Shown: positions 7,271-15,147, counted from the stretch's first letter. The stretch is DNA of 18,184 bases from JBMNNS01 sp050942625 (GCA_050942625.1 JBMNNS010000031.1:1-18184); one strand, 5' to 3'. Numbers and translations are program-made. The notes: generated from the sequence alone by a model not told the origin.

Positions 7271-10200
7271 ATGTATTTAAAGTTTTTGGAAATCATCGGC
7301 TTCAAATCATTTTCTGAAAAGGTTAAAATGAAATTTTCCCCCGGCATTACGGTTGTCGTAGGCCCGAATGGCTGTGGTAAAAGCAACCTGGTAGATGCAG
7401 TCCGCTGGGGGCTGGGTGGGCAAAGCGTTAAACTGCTGCGGGGCTCAAAAATGGAAGAACTTATCTTTTGTGGATCAACAGAACGTAAGCCTCTAAATTA
7501 TGCGGAGGTTTCTTTGGTTTTTGACAAGGTTGATCAGTTCCTTTCCCTGGATTACCGGGAAATTGCCATTACTAGAAGGATATATCGTTCGGGGGAAGGG
7601 GAATTTTATATAAATAATAATTCCTGCAGGCTCCGGGATATAACAGAGCTTTTCTGGGACACAGGCATTGGCACCGAAACTTATTCCTTTATAGGACAGG
7701 GCAGGGTTGAACAATTAATCAATGCCAAACCCGAGGAACACCGGGAGCTTTTTGAAGAAGCTGCTGAAATTTACAGGTATAAACAAAGAAAAAAAACAGC
7801 CGGGGTGCAGTTGGCTGAACTGAGCAGCAATCTTCTAAGAATCGAGGATTTGCTGGCTGAACTCACCGGGCAACAGGCTTCCCTTTTTCAGGAAGCTGAA
7901 AAGGCCAGGAAATACAGGGAACTATCCGAACAGCTTTCCGAAACCGAAAAAATAATCCTTTTCAATGAATATTTCTTGCACAAGCAGCAGTTGGAAAAAA
8001 CTAAGAAGAAAATGCAAAATATAAATCTGGCTATGGAAGCTAAGCAGAAAACCCTGACAGAATTGCAACAAAAAGAAGCAGCAGCCTGTCTCTATGAAGA
8101 GAAAAAGCTGGCTGAACTGGAACAAAAAAAGAAACTACTGGTAGAACAAAAGCAAACCATTGAAAAAAACGGACACAATCTAGGTCTGTTAAAAGAACAA
8201 AAGAGGTTTCTTATAGATAAAAAAAATTTGAAAGAGGAAAGTATTAAGGAATTGCAAGGAAGGATTGCTTCTTTGGAAGAAACCTGTGCCAAAAATGTGG
8301 CAGAATTGGGGCCTATCCAGGAAGAACAAGAGGCCCTGGGCAACAAAGCTTCTGTTTTAAGGGAAAAGATTACACAGTTAAAGGAAGAAAAGGATTTAAT
8401 CGCCCTGGAGGCATTAAGGGAGCAAGTAATGGAATTGAACCTGGAAAAGAATACCCTGGAACATTTTCTTCAAAATAACCGGGCAAGGGATAGCGAACTT
8501 TCGGAAAGTATCAAAACCCTGGAAACAGAGGAGAAAAAAAAGGGAATCCAACTTGAACAGCTTTTAAAAAAAAGAGATCAAGCCATTGCCTCCATCCAAA
8601 GGATGCAAATACTACAAAAAGAACAGAACTACCAACTGCAAACTTCCTTGAAAGTGATTGAGGATTTGTCTACCAGGATCAAAGAGAGGCAAAACAAAAT
8701 CAGCAGCCTGCAGGGTCTCCTGACAAAAAAGAAGGCCCATTTACAATATTTGAAGGAAAGTGAGAAAAATTTAAGTTTATATCATAATGGTGTGCAAGCA
8801 GTGCTGCGGGCCTCTTCCTCCGGGCAGGCCCTGAAGGATGTTTTTGGCCCTGTAGCAAGCCTTATTAGTGTTCCCCAACAATTAGAAAGGGCCATTGATG
8901 TGGCCCTGGGAGCAGCGGTGCAGCATATCGTTGTGGCAGATGATACCTCTGCAAGTGCAGCGATCAAATTTTTAAAAGAAAGCAGGGCCGGAAGGGCAAC
9001 ATTTTTACCCTTAAATCTGCTCAGGCCCTCTCCCAAAAAAGATGTTCCGCCACTTCGGGATGGTTTTCTGGGAGTAGCAAATCATCTTGTCCAGGTCCCT
9101 GAAAAATTTAAAAAGGTGGTTGACTATCTCCTTGGAGGGGTGCTCGTAACAGAAGATTTGGAAAGAGCACTGCAACTTGCCCGTAGTTATAAGGGTTGGA
9201 GAATAGTAACCCTGGACGGTGAAATGATTACACCGGGGGGAGCAATCTCTGGAGGTTACCAGCCACGGGAACGTTACGGATTGTTAGAGCGTAAAGGCGA
9301 ATTAAAAAAACTGGAATCCGAAATTTTAGAATTGAAAAAGAGCAATAACAGCAATCATGAAGAATTGGACATCTTAGTAGAACGCTACCAGAAAGAGCAG
9401 CAAAGTGCTAAAAATTTGGAATCAAAGAACAAGGAGCTGGAGAAAAACCTGCTCGAAGAGGTAAGCAGTTTAGAGAGACTCAATACTGAAAAAAAGGGGC
9501 TGGCGGAGGATCTTCTAACTCTGCAGGGAAAAAAAGAAAAATTGTTCGCCCAATGCCGGGAATTATCAGAAAGCAGGAAGCATAAAGAGGCAGAATTGGA
9601 ACGGATTTGCCGCGATCTCCTGCAAAAAAAAGAGGAACTAAATAACAGGGCCCTGAGGTTATCCAGGGAAGAAGAAGAATATAAGGAACTGGAAAAAGTT
9701 TTAGTGGAGGTAAGGGTAAGGTTTTCTGCCCTTCAGGAGAAAGAAAGCAATATTCTGCAGTTGTTGCAGGGGTATGAAGAAGAAAAAGGGCGCCTGAATC
9801 TACTTTTGGCCGGACTCCAGCAGGAAAGGTTGCAGTTGGACAAAGAACTAAAAGAATTAGATTTGCAGGAAAGAACGCTTTTACTGGCACAAGAGCAGGA
9901 AAGCAAGGAAGTAGAAAAGGTTGAAAAATTACTGGCTTCCCTCCAGGAAGAAGTCAATAAATTTAAGCAGGAAAAAAGAGATTTGCTCATGGCAAAAGAA
10001 AAATGGCAACGTTTTCTGGAAAGGTCCGAAAGAAACTACCAGCGCCTTAATGTGGAGTATATTAAGGCTGAGGAAGGCCTGAAATATTTACTGGTTCAAT
10101 TGCAGGACAGGTACAAAGTAACCCCGGAATTATTGCAGGAAAAACAATGGGGGCAGGAGGAGTCGGAGACAATCTTAGCCCAAAAAAAACTATCTTTGGC

Positions 10201-10822
10201 CCATGAAATTGCTTCCATGGGAGATGTTAATGTTGGCGTCATAGAAGAATTTGAGCGTCTGCAAAAGAGGATTTCCTTTTTGGAAAAACAGCGGCTGGAC
10301 ATACTTGAAGGGAAAAAGGGCGTTCAGAAGATCGTGGAAGAACTGGATCAGCATATGGAAGCACGTTTTCTTCAAACCTTTAACGCTATCAAAAGCAACT
10401 TTTTTGAAATATTTGCCAAACTATTTGGAGGCGGGCAGGCCTCATTAAGGTTATCTGATCCAGAAAACATCCTGGATTCTGGGATTGAAATAGTTGCCCA
10501 GCCCCCGGGCAAGAAACTACAGAACATCAACCTTCTTTCCGGGGGAGAAAAAGCATTGACAGCCATTGCTTTACTCTTTGCTTTATTACAATATAAGCCT
10601 GTTCCCTTTTGTATTTTAGATGAAATAGATTCCTCTTTGGACGAAAATAACCTGGCCAGATTTTTGTATTATTTAAAGAAACACGTCCAGGCTACACAAT
10701 TTATTATCATTACACACCGCCGGCAAACCATGGAAGAGGCTGATATGCTTTACGGCATAACCATGGAGGAAAAAGGGGTCTCCAAAGTTATATCGGTGAA
10801 TCTTACAAAAAAAGCAGGGTGA
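7271..10822 (+). CDS. smc: Chromosome segregation SMC ATPase
   Basis: SMC is the core of the bacterial condensin-like complex with ScpA and ScpB; it compacts and resolves chromosomes near the origin. At 1183 residues it has the full architecture. The N-terminal Walker A is 'GPNGCGKSN' (31-39). A first long Glu/Lys/Gln-rich coiled coil runs from about 165 to 500, and the hinge from about 520 to 655, with the conserved 'TPGGAISGG'. A second coiled coil runs to about 1020. The C-terminal head has the ABC signature 'LLSGGEKAL' (about 1086-1094) and Walker B 'FCILDEIDSSLD' (about 1111-1122). Head and hinge are complete with no frameshift. It lies between rnc and ftsY, the standard Firmicutes order. 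scpA and scpB are not in the window. Confidence 0.97.
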   Translation: MYLKFLEIIGFKSFSEKVKMKFSPGITVVVGPNGCGKSNLVDAVRWGLGGQSVKLLRGSKMEELIFCGSTERKPLNYAEVSLVFDKVDQFLSLDYREIAITRRIYRSGEGEFYINNNSCRLRDITELFWDTGIGTETYSFIGQGRVEQLINAKPEEHRELFEEAAEIYRYKQRKKTAGVQLAELSSNLLRIEDLLAELTGQQASLFQEAEKARKYRELSEQLSETEKIILFNEYFLHKQQLEKTKKKMQNINLAMEAKQKTLTELQQKEAAACLYEEKKLAELEQKKKLLVEQKQTIEKNGHNLGLLKEQKRFLIDKKNLKEESIKELQGRIASLEETCAKNVAELGPIQEEQEALGNKASVLREKITQLKEEKDLIALEALREQVMELNLEKNTLEHFLQNNRARDSELSESIKTLETEEKKKGIQLEQLLKKRDQAIASIQRMQILQKEQNYQLQTSLKVIEDLSTRIKERQNKISSLQGLLTKKKAHLQYLKESEKNLSLYHNGVQAVLRASSSGQALKDVFGPVASLISVPQQLERAIDVALGAAVQHIVVADDTSASAAIKFLKESRAGRATFLPLNLLRPSPKKDVPPLRDGFLGVANHLVQVPEKFKKVVDYLLGGVLVTEDLERALQLARSYKGWRIVTLDGEMITPGGAISGGYQPRERYGLLERKGELKKLESEILELKKSNNSNHEELDILVERYQKEQQSAKNLESKNKELEKNLLEEVSSLERLNTEKKGLAEDLLTLQGKKEKLFAQCRELSESRKHKEAELERICRDLLQKKEELNNRALRLSREEEEYKELEKVLVEVRVRFSALQEKESNILQLLQGYEEEKGRLNLLLAGLQQERLQLDKELKELDLQERTLLLAQEQESKEVEKVEKLLASLQEEVNKFKQEKRDLLMAKEKWQRFLERSERNYQRLNVEYIKAEEGLKYLLVQLQDRYKVTPELLQEKQWGQEESETILAQKKLSLAHEIASMGDVNVGVIEEFERLQKRISFLEKQRLDILEGKKGVQKIVEELDQHMEARFLQTFNAIKSNFFEIFAKLFGGGQASLRLSDPENILDSGIEIVAQPPGKKLQNINLLSGGEKALTAIALLFALLQYKPVPFCILDEIDSSLDENNLARFLYYLKKHVQATQFIIITHRRQTMEEADMLYGITMEEKGVSKVISVNLTKKAG

Positions 10823-10832
10823 TTGGTAAAAG

Positions 10833-11738
10833 ATGTTAAACTATCTTAAAAAAGGTTTGCAGAAAACTAAAGAAACATTTAAAAATCAATTTGACTCCCT
10901 TTTTAAAAAAACAGAGATAGACGAAGACTTTTTTGAAGAGTTGGAGGAAATTTTAATAGCAGCTGATGTCGGTATGGAAACAACCATTAAGCTGGTCAGT
11001 TTGCTCAAAGAGCGCATCAAAGAACAAAAAATTAAGAATTGTTCTGCTGCCAGGGAGGTTCTGCGGGGGTTACTGACAGAAATAATGGAGGTTGAAGAGG
11101 GGTTTTCCTATTCTTCCCTGCCGCATTCACCGATGGTAATACTGGTTGTCGGCGTTAATGGTGTGGGGAAAACAACAACCATTGCTAAAATAGCCCACCG
11201 TTTTCGGAAGGAACAAAAATCTGTCCTTCTGGCCGCTGGCGATACCTTCAGGGCTGCGGCTATCGAACAGCTTGAGGAATGGTCCCAGAGGGTGAGGGCC
11301 GGGCTGATAAAACACCAACTGGGGGGTGACTCCTCGGCAGTAATATACGATGCTGTTAGCGCCGCTATTGCCCGTGAAGTTGACGTAGTGCTTTGTGATA
11401 CCGCCGGCAGGCTGCACACCAAGTCAAACCTGTTGCAGGAAGTCCAAAAAATTTACAGGGTAATTAACAAGGCTCTGGAAGGGGCCCCCCATGAAATACT
11501 GCTTGTTTTGGATGCTACCACCGGCCAAAATGGGGTTGTCCAGGCGAAATATTTTCAGGAATTTCTCCCGGTTTCCGGCATAGTGCTCACAAAACTTGAC
11601 GGTACTGCCAGGGGAGGCATTGTTATTGCAGTAAAGGATTTAACGGGTATTCCGGTGAAAATGATAGGTGTAGGGGAAAAAGAAGAGGATCTAGAGCTAT
11701 TTGATGCTGCTAAGTTTGCAGAAGCATTGCTTTCCTGA
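10833..11738 (+). CDS. ftsY: SRP receptor GTPase FtsY
   Basis: FtsY is the signal recognition particle receptor; it pairs with Ffh at the membrane to hand ribosome-nascent-chain complexes to the Sec translocon. The 301-residue protein is the short Gram-positive form without the long acidic N-terminal region of E. coli. Motifs appear in order: an N domain (about 1-95), G1 'GVNGVGKTT' (107-115), 'DTFRAAAIEQL' (137-147), G3 'DTAGRLH' (189-195), G4 'TKLDGTARGG' (253-262) and 'GVGE' (279-282). The N-terminal 'MLNYLKKGLQKTKETF' is a likely amphipathic membrane-contact helix. It begins 10 nt after the smc stop, so the two are probably co-transcribed. Confidence 0.97.
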   Translation: MLNYLKKGLQKTKETFKNQFDSLFKKTEIDEDFFEELEEILIAADVGMETTIKLVSLLKERIKEQKIKNCSAAREVLRGLLTEIMEVEEGFSYSSLPHSPMVILVVGVNGVGKTTTIAKIAHRFRKEQKSVLLAAGDTFRAAAIEQLEEWSQRVRAGLIKHQLGGDSSAVIYDAVSAAIAREVDVVLCDTAGRLHTKSNLLQEVQKIYRVINKALEGAPHEILLVLDATTGQNGVVQAKYFQEFLPVSGIVLTKLDGTARGGIVIAVKDLTGIPVKMIGVGEKEEDLELFDAAKFAEALLS

Positions 11739-11754
11739 ATAAAAGGCAAGGGAC

Positions 11755-11783
11755 TTTACTTTGTGCTCCGAATGGTGTATAAA
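11755..11783 (+). promoter_or_regulatory. Putative internal sigma-A promoter for the ffh-rpsP run
   Basis: TTTACT (11755-11760) and TATAAA (11778-11783) are spaced by 17 bp, with a TG immediately upstream of the -10 box. The predicted transcription start (about 11790) falls just at the ribosome site of the 8-codon minicistron described below. It would let ffh, rpsP, khpA, rimM and trmD be expressed apart from smc-ftsY. The -35 box is only 4/6, hence moderate confidence. Confidence 0.45.
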
Positions 11784-11801
11784 TGTAAAGGAGAAATTCT
11801 C

Positions 11802-11828
11802 ATGTTGAAGGAGGGAGCCGCGCTTTAA
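11802..11828 (+). CDS. Possible 8-codon leader minicistron before ffh
   Basis: ATG 11802 opens a frame of eight codons (MLKEGAAL) ending at TAA 11826-11828, in a different frame from ffh. It has its own well-placed ribosome site AAAGGAG (11787-11793), 8 nt upstream. Its codons 3-5 contain the only good SD for ffh (GAAGGAGGG), codons 6-7 form the left arm of a hairpin, and its stop codon lies in the hairpin loop, 11 nt before the ffh TTG. It may be a leader peptide that controls ffh translation, or a chance frame. Nothing in the encoded octapeptide suggests a function of its own. Confidence 0.35.
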   Translation: MLKEGAAL

Positions 11829-11833
11829 GCGGC
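11817..11833 (+). promoter_or_regulatory. Hairpin between ffh Shine-Dalgarno and TTG start
   Basis: GCCGC (11817-11821) pairs with GCGGC (11829-11833) around the 7-nt loop GCTTTAA. The SD GGAGGG (11810-11815) lies 1 nt upstream of the stem and the ffh TTG (11840) lies 6 nt downstream. Linear SD-to-start distance is about 25 nt, too long for normal initiation. Folding the hairpin shortens the effective distance to about 8 nt. No other SD is visible closer to the TTG. Confidence 0.5.
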
Positions 11834-11839
11834 CTAACT

Positions 11840-13177
11840 TTGCTATTTAGCGGACTGTCTGAAAAAATACAGGAAACCTTTCGCAAGTTAAAACGAAAAG
11901 GCAAACTAAATGAAAAAGACGTTGAAAGTGCTTTGCGGGAAGTCCGCCTGGCCTTATTAGAAGCCGATGTTAACTACAAAGTAGTGAAGCAGTTTATTTC
12001 TTCGCTAAAAGAAAGAGCCATTGGGGCTGAAGTTTTAAAAAGCCTGACCCCGGGACAGCAGGTTATCAAGATCGTTCATGAAGAGCTCGTCAAGCTAATG
12101 GGGGAACAGCAAAGCAAAATTGCCCCCTTGCAGGATCCCCCCCGTGCCCTCATGCTCGTAGGGCTGCAGGGATCCGGGAAAACGACTACTGCAGCAAAAT
12201 TGGCGGTTCATTTGAAAAAAAAGGGACATAATCCTCTCCTGGTTGCCCTGGATGTTTACCGCCCCGCTGCTATTGAACAACTGCAGACCCTTGGTAAGGA
12301 AGCAGGGGTACCTGTTTTCAGCAAGGGTAAGGACAATCCTGTAAATATTGCGAGCCTGGCTCTGGCGGAAGCAGCAAGAAGCGGATCCGACTACGTTATC
12401 TTTGATACTGCCGGAAGGTTGCATATCGACGAGGAATTGATGCAGGAACTCCGGGCTCTCAAGGAGGAATCCAACCCCCTGGAAATTCTTTTGGTGGTTG
12501 ATGCCATGACGGGCCAGGATGCGGTTAACGTGGCGGAGGCTTTCCATGGGCAGCTTGGGTTATCCGGTGTTATTTTGACCAAACTGGACGGTGATTCCAG
12601 AGGGGGAGCAGCACTTTCTGTTAAAGCAGTAACAAATTGCCCCATTAAATTTGTAGGCCTTGGTGAAAGGATCGATTCCTTTGAACCTTTTTATCCTGAT
12701 AGGATGGCCTCCAGAATACTGGGGATGGGCGATGTTCTTTCCCTGATCGAAAAAGCCCAGAGTACCATTGATGTTGAAAAAGGCCGCGCCCTGGAGAAGA
12801 AAATTCGCACCCAAACCTTCACTTTTGAGGATTTCCTGGAACAATTACAACAAATAAAACAGATGGGGCCGCTTGAAGAACTCCTGCAAATGATTCCTGG
12901 GTTTAACAGGGCTGGGAAGAGCATTAAAAATCTTTCCATAGATGACAGGGAGCTGGTGAAAGTGGAAGCAATCATAAATTCCATGACCAAAAAGGAGCGG
13001 CAGAAACCGGAAATTATCAACAGCAGCCGCAGACGCCGCATTGCGGAAGGAAGCGGCACCACCGTTCAGGACATTAACAGGCTTTTAAAACAGTTTGAGC
13101 AGATGAAAAAGCTTTTCAAACAGGTAAACGCCATGGAAAAAGGTAAAATAAAAAAAAGGGGCCTTTTCCCCTTTTGA
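11840..13177 (+). CDS. ffh: Signal recognition particle GTPase Ffh (SRP54)
   Basis: Ffh binds the SRP RNA and hydrophobic signal sequences of nascent proteins and docks on FtsY. The 445-residue protein has the N domain (about 1-95) and the G domain: G1 'GLQGSGKTTTAAKLA' (108-122), 'DVYRPAAIEQL' (138-148), 'DTAGRLH' (189-195) and 'TKLDGDSRGGAALS' (247-260). The RNA- and signal-binding M domain (about 325-430) includes 'MGPLEELLQMIPG' (342-354) and the SRP-RNA-binding 'SSRRRRIAEGSGTTVQDINR' (395-414). The start must be TTG 11840: no other start codon lies in frame between it and an upstream stop, and the resulting N-terminus 'MLFSGLSEKIQ' aligns with the family's 'MxFxxL'. Initiation appears to depend on a hairpin-bridged SD. 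Confidence 0.97.
   Translation: MLFSGLSEKIQETFRKLKRKGKLNEKDVESALREVRLALLEADVNYKVVKQFISSLKERAIGAEVLKSLTPGQQVIKIVHEELVKLMGEQQSKIAPLQDPPRALMLVGLQGSGKTTTAAKLAVHLKKKGHNPLLVALDVYRPAAIEQLQTLGKEAGVPVFSKGKDNPVNIASLALAEAARSGSDYVIFDTAGRLHIDEELMQELRALKEESNPLEILLVVDAMTGQDAVNVAEAFHGQLGLSGVILTKLDGDSRGGAALSVKAVTNCPIKFVGLGERIDSFEPFYPDRMASRILGMGDVLSLIEKAQSTIDVEKGRALEKKIRTQTFTFEDFLEQLQQIKQMGPLEELLQMIPGFNRAGKSIKNLSIDDRELVKVEAIINSMTKKERQKPEIINSSRRRRIAEGSGTTVQDINRLLKQFEQMKKLFKQVNAMEKGKIKKRGLFPF
13154..13175. other. Perfect inverted repeat over the ffh 3' end
   Basis: AAAAGGGG (13154-13161) and CCCCTTTT (13168-13175) form an 8-bp stem with a 6-nt loop, ending within the ffh stop codon. On the + strand no T-run follows, so it is not a canonical terminator there. 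Read on the - strand, the stem is followed by a run of T (TTTTTTTATTTT), which is terminator-like for antisense transcription. It also encodes Ffh's last residues (KKRGLFPF), so it may be a by-product of the codons. Confidence 0.4.
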
Positions 13178-13206
13178 AATAAAGTAAAATAGAGGAGGTG
13201 CTTATT

Positions 13207-13455
13207 TTGCCGGTACGCATTCGTTTAAAGAGAATTGGGACCAAAAAGAAGCCTTTTTACCGTATTGTGGTTGCGGATTCCCGCGCCCCACGGGATGGAA
13301 GGTTTATTGAAGAAATTGGTTATTACAATCCTACGACAGTTCCTACGACCTTTGAAATTAACAGGGACAAATATCAAGAATGGATTGCTAAAGGTGCCAA
13401 ACCTTCGGATACAGTAAAGTCCTTATATACCAGAACGGGGCAACAGGTTTACTAA
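13207..13455 (+). CDS. rpsP: 30S ribosomal protein S16
   Basis: A primary-assembly component of the small ribosomal subunit. The 82-residue protein has the S16 signature at its N-terminus ('PVRIRLKRIGTKKKPFYRI'), followed by 'DSRAPRDGRFIEEIGYYNP'. I chose TTG 13207 because the strong SD GAGGAGGTG (13192-13200) lies 6 nt upstream; the in-frame GTG at 13198 is the last three bases of that SD. It is the first gene of the rpsP-khpA-rimM-trmD ribosome-maturation group and follows ffh by 29 nt. Confidence 0.96.
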   Translation: MPVRIRLKRIGTKKKPFYRIVVADSRAPRDGRFIEEIGYYNPTTVPTTFEINRDKYQEWIAKGAKPSDTVKSLYTRTGQQVY

Positions 13456-13479
13456 TTGGCGATGAGGAGTTGAAATAAA

Positions 13480-13710
13480 ATGAAAGATTTGCTGGAGTAT
13501 ATTGCTAAAGAACTGGTTGACTACCCCGATCAAGTTGAGGTTACAGTAGTAGAAGGGGAACGCTCCATAATATTGGAATTAAAGGTTGCCCAGGAAGACA
13601 TGGGCAAGGTAATTGGCAAGCAAGGACGCATTGCCAAGGCAATTAGGACCGTTGTTAACGCTGCTGCCATAAAAGAGAATAAAAGGGTGATGGTAGAGAT
13701 CATCGAATAA
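13480..13710 (+). CDS. khpA: KH-domain RNA-binding protein KhpA (YlqC)
   Basis: A 76-residue single KH-domain protein, the usual length of the KhpA/YlqC family. The RNA-contacting loop is 'GKQGR' (46-50) inside 'MGKVIGKQGRIAKAIRTVV'. In other Firmicutes KhpA forms a complex with KhpB (Jag) and affects cell elongation and division and RNA turnover; khpB is not in this window. A GATGAGGAG ribosome site lies upstream of ATG 13480. The position between rpsP and rimM is conserved. Confidence 0.93.
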   Translation: MKDLLEYIAKELVDYPDQVEVTVVEGERSIILELKVAQEDMGKVIGKQGRIAKAIRTVVNAAAIKENKRVMVEIIE

Positions 13711-13722
13711 CGGGGGAAACAA

Positions 13723-14265
13723 ATGCCTCAAAGGCCTAAAATGGTTACTATAGGGAAAATCCTCTCTCCCTTCGGTATCAAGGGGGAGGTCAAAGTTTAT
13801 CCCTATTCTGATTTTCCGGAAAGATGTTACACTCTGGATAAAGTAAAATTGGAGGGCAAGGAAGGATCTCTATTTAAAACGGTTGTAAGTGCTTTTCTCC
13901 ACCAAAACTTATGGATAATGCATTTTGAAAATTGTGATACCAGGGAAGATGCCCAGAAACTGAGGGGCATGTTGGTGCAGATCCCTCCTTCCGAAAGGGT
14001 TCCCCTGCCTGCAGGAAGCTATTATTATGATGAGATCATTGGTCTGGAGGCCTTCACTACAGGGGGCCTGAAAATAGGTTTGGTCAAGGATATTATCAAA
14101 ACAGGCAGCAATGACGTTTATGTTATTGAACAAGGAGATACTGCAGGGGACAAGAAGGATAAAAAAAAGGATCTTCTCGTACCTGCCCTCAAAGATATAG
14201 TGAAGGAGATCAATTTAGAAAAGGGCTATCTATTGTTGGAACCAATACCGGGTTTACTAGATTAA
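13723..14265 (+). CDS. rimM: 16S rRNA processing protein RimM
   Basis: RimM assists late maturation of the 30S head region, binding S19. The 180-residue protein has the N-terminal RimM domain with 'GKILSPFGIKGEVKVYPYSD' (11-30) and a C-terminal PRC-barrel domain starting near 'YYYDEIIGLEA' (about 104-114) and continuing through 'GSNDVYVI'. Within the PRC domain a lysine/aspartate-rich insert ('GDTAGDKKDKKKD', about 138-150) lengthens the loop before the conserved 'LVPAL'. SD-like CGGGGGA sits just after the khpA stop; the genes are 12 nt apart and likely coupled. Confidence 0.95.
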   Translation: MPQRPKMVTIGKILSPFGIKGEVKVYPYSDFPERCYTLDKVKLEGKEGSLFKTVVSAFLHQNLWIMHFENCDTREDAQKLRGMLVQIPPSERVPLPAGSYYYDEIIGLEAFTTGGLKIGLVKDIIKTGSNDVYVIEQGDTAGDKKDKKKDLLVPALKDIVKEINLEKGYLLLEPIPGLLD

Positions 14266-14281
14266 GGGTGCGTGCAGGACA

Positions 14282-15043
14282 GTGTTGATCGATATAGTTT
14301 CAATTTTTCCGGGGATGTTCGAGGGTGTTTTTAACGAAAGCATGATCAAAAGGGCCCGGGATAAGGGTCTGCTTCAAATAAATACCCATGATTTAAGGGA
14401 CTACAGCGATGACAAACATCGCAAAGTTGATGACTACCCTTTTGGCGGGGGACCCGGGATGGTCATGAAACCGGAGCCTTTTTTTAAGGCAGTGAAAACA
14501 ATCCGGGGAAAAAGCAGTAAAAAAAGCAAAACAATTCTCATGTCTCCCCAGGGAACTTTATTCAACCATGAAAAAGCCCAGGAGTTAAGCAAGGAAGAAC
14601 ATCTAATTATCCTTTGTTCCCATTATGAGGGCGTGGACGAACGGGTGCGCCTGTACCTTGCCGAAGAGGAAATATCAATTGGCAACTATATCCTTACCGG
14701 GGGCGAAATTCCGGCTATGGTTATAGTAGATGCTCTGGTAAGGTTTATACCCGGAGTTTTAAGCGATGCTTCCCTGGAGGAAGAAACCTTCGTGGCCGGC
14801 TTGCTTGAATACCCGCAGTACACCCGGCCGCGGGAATATGAGGGCATGAGTGTCCCCGAGGTCCTCCTATCTGGAAACCACGAGCTTATCCGACAATGGC
14901 GGGCCCAAAGGTCGGTTGAACGTACATTAAAACGCCGCCCGGATCTGCTACAAAATGCGGAACTAACCAGGGAACAGGAACAATACCTTAAAAAATACAT
15001 TCAGGACAAAACACAAACCCAGGATAAGCCGGGGGAATTATAA
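14282..15043 (+). CDS. trmD: tRNA (guanine-37-N1)-methyltransferase TrmD
   Basis: TrmD methylates G37 next to the anticodon using S-adenosylmethionine, preventing +1 frameshifts. The 253-residue SPOUT enzyme shows 'PFGGGPGMVM' (53-62), 'LCSHYEGVDERV' (111-122) and the trefoil-knot 'SIGNYILTGGE' (132-142), followed by 'GLLEYPQYTRP' (173-183). The position of the catalytic Asp (E. coli/H. influenzae Asp169, in 'DSF') reads 'ETF' (Glu168), a conservative change. The start is GTG 14282, with an AAGGGTG ribosome site 11 nt upstream; a TTG at 14285 is the next in-frame alternative. A 164-nt gap with hairpins follows before rplS. Confidence 0.95.
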   Translation: MLIDIVSIFPGMFEGVFNESMIKRARDKGLLQINTHDLRDYSDDKHRKVDDYPFGGGPGMVMKPEPFFKAVKTIRGKSSKKSKTILMSPQGTLFNHEKAQELSKEEHLIILCSHYEGVDERVRLYLAEEEISIGNYILTGGEIPAMVIVDALVRFIPGVLSDASLEEETFVAGLLEYPQYTRPREYEGMSVPEVLLSGNHELIRQWRAQRSVERTLKRRPDLLQNAELTREQEQYLKKYIQDKTQTQDKPGEL

Positions 15044-15055
15044 AATAGGCCCGTT

Positions 15056-15070
15056 CTACCAAAGTGGTAG
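15056..15070 (+). other. Small perfect hairpin in the trmD-rplS gap
   Basis: CTACCA (15056-15061) and TGGTAG (15065-15070) are exact inverted repeats with a 3-nt loop. It is followed immediately by two purine-rich heptamers, CAAGAAA CAGGAAA (15071-15084), and then by a larger hairpin. The element begins 13 nt after the trmD stop; its role is unknown. Confidence 0.4.
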
Positions 15071-15090
15071 CAAGAAACAGGAAATTGCGG

Positions 15091-15112
15091 GGGCAGGGTT
15101 CCTTCCCTGCCC
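15091..15112 (+). terminator. GC-rich hairpin after trmD, no U-tract
   Basis: GGGCAGGG (15091-15098) and CCCTGCCC (15105-15112) form a perfect 8-bp stem with a 6-nt loop, by far the most stable hairpin in the window by inspection. It is followed by an A-run, not a T-run, on the + strand, so it is not a textbook intrinsic terminator. It may end or stabilise the 3' end of the trmD transcript, or block read-through before the rplS promoter. Confidence 0.4.
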
Positions 15113-15147
15113 ACAAAAAAATATAAAAAAGGTAAACATTATTGTTA

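Noticed and set aside
9480..9890. 136-codon open frame on the - strand inside smc
   Set aside because: It is the shadow of the coiled-coil region; Glu/Lys/Gln-rich coding strands leave long antisense frames.
11791..11801. Palindrome GAGAAATTCTC as an operator
   Set aside because: It is only 11 bp, overlaps the minicistron SD and has no second copy nearby, so chance is the simpler explanation.
12095..12547. 150-codon open frame on the - strand inside ffh
   Set aside because: It lies wholly within the conserved G domain of Ffh, shows no family resemblance, and has no supporting ribosome site or promoter that I could see.
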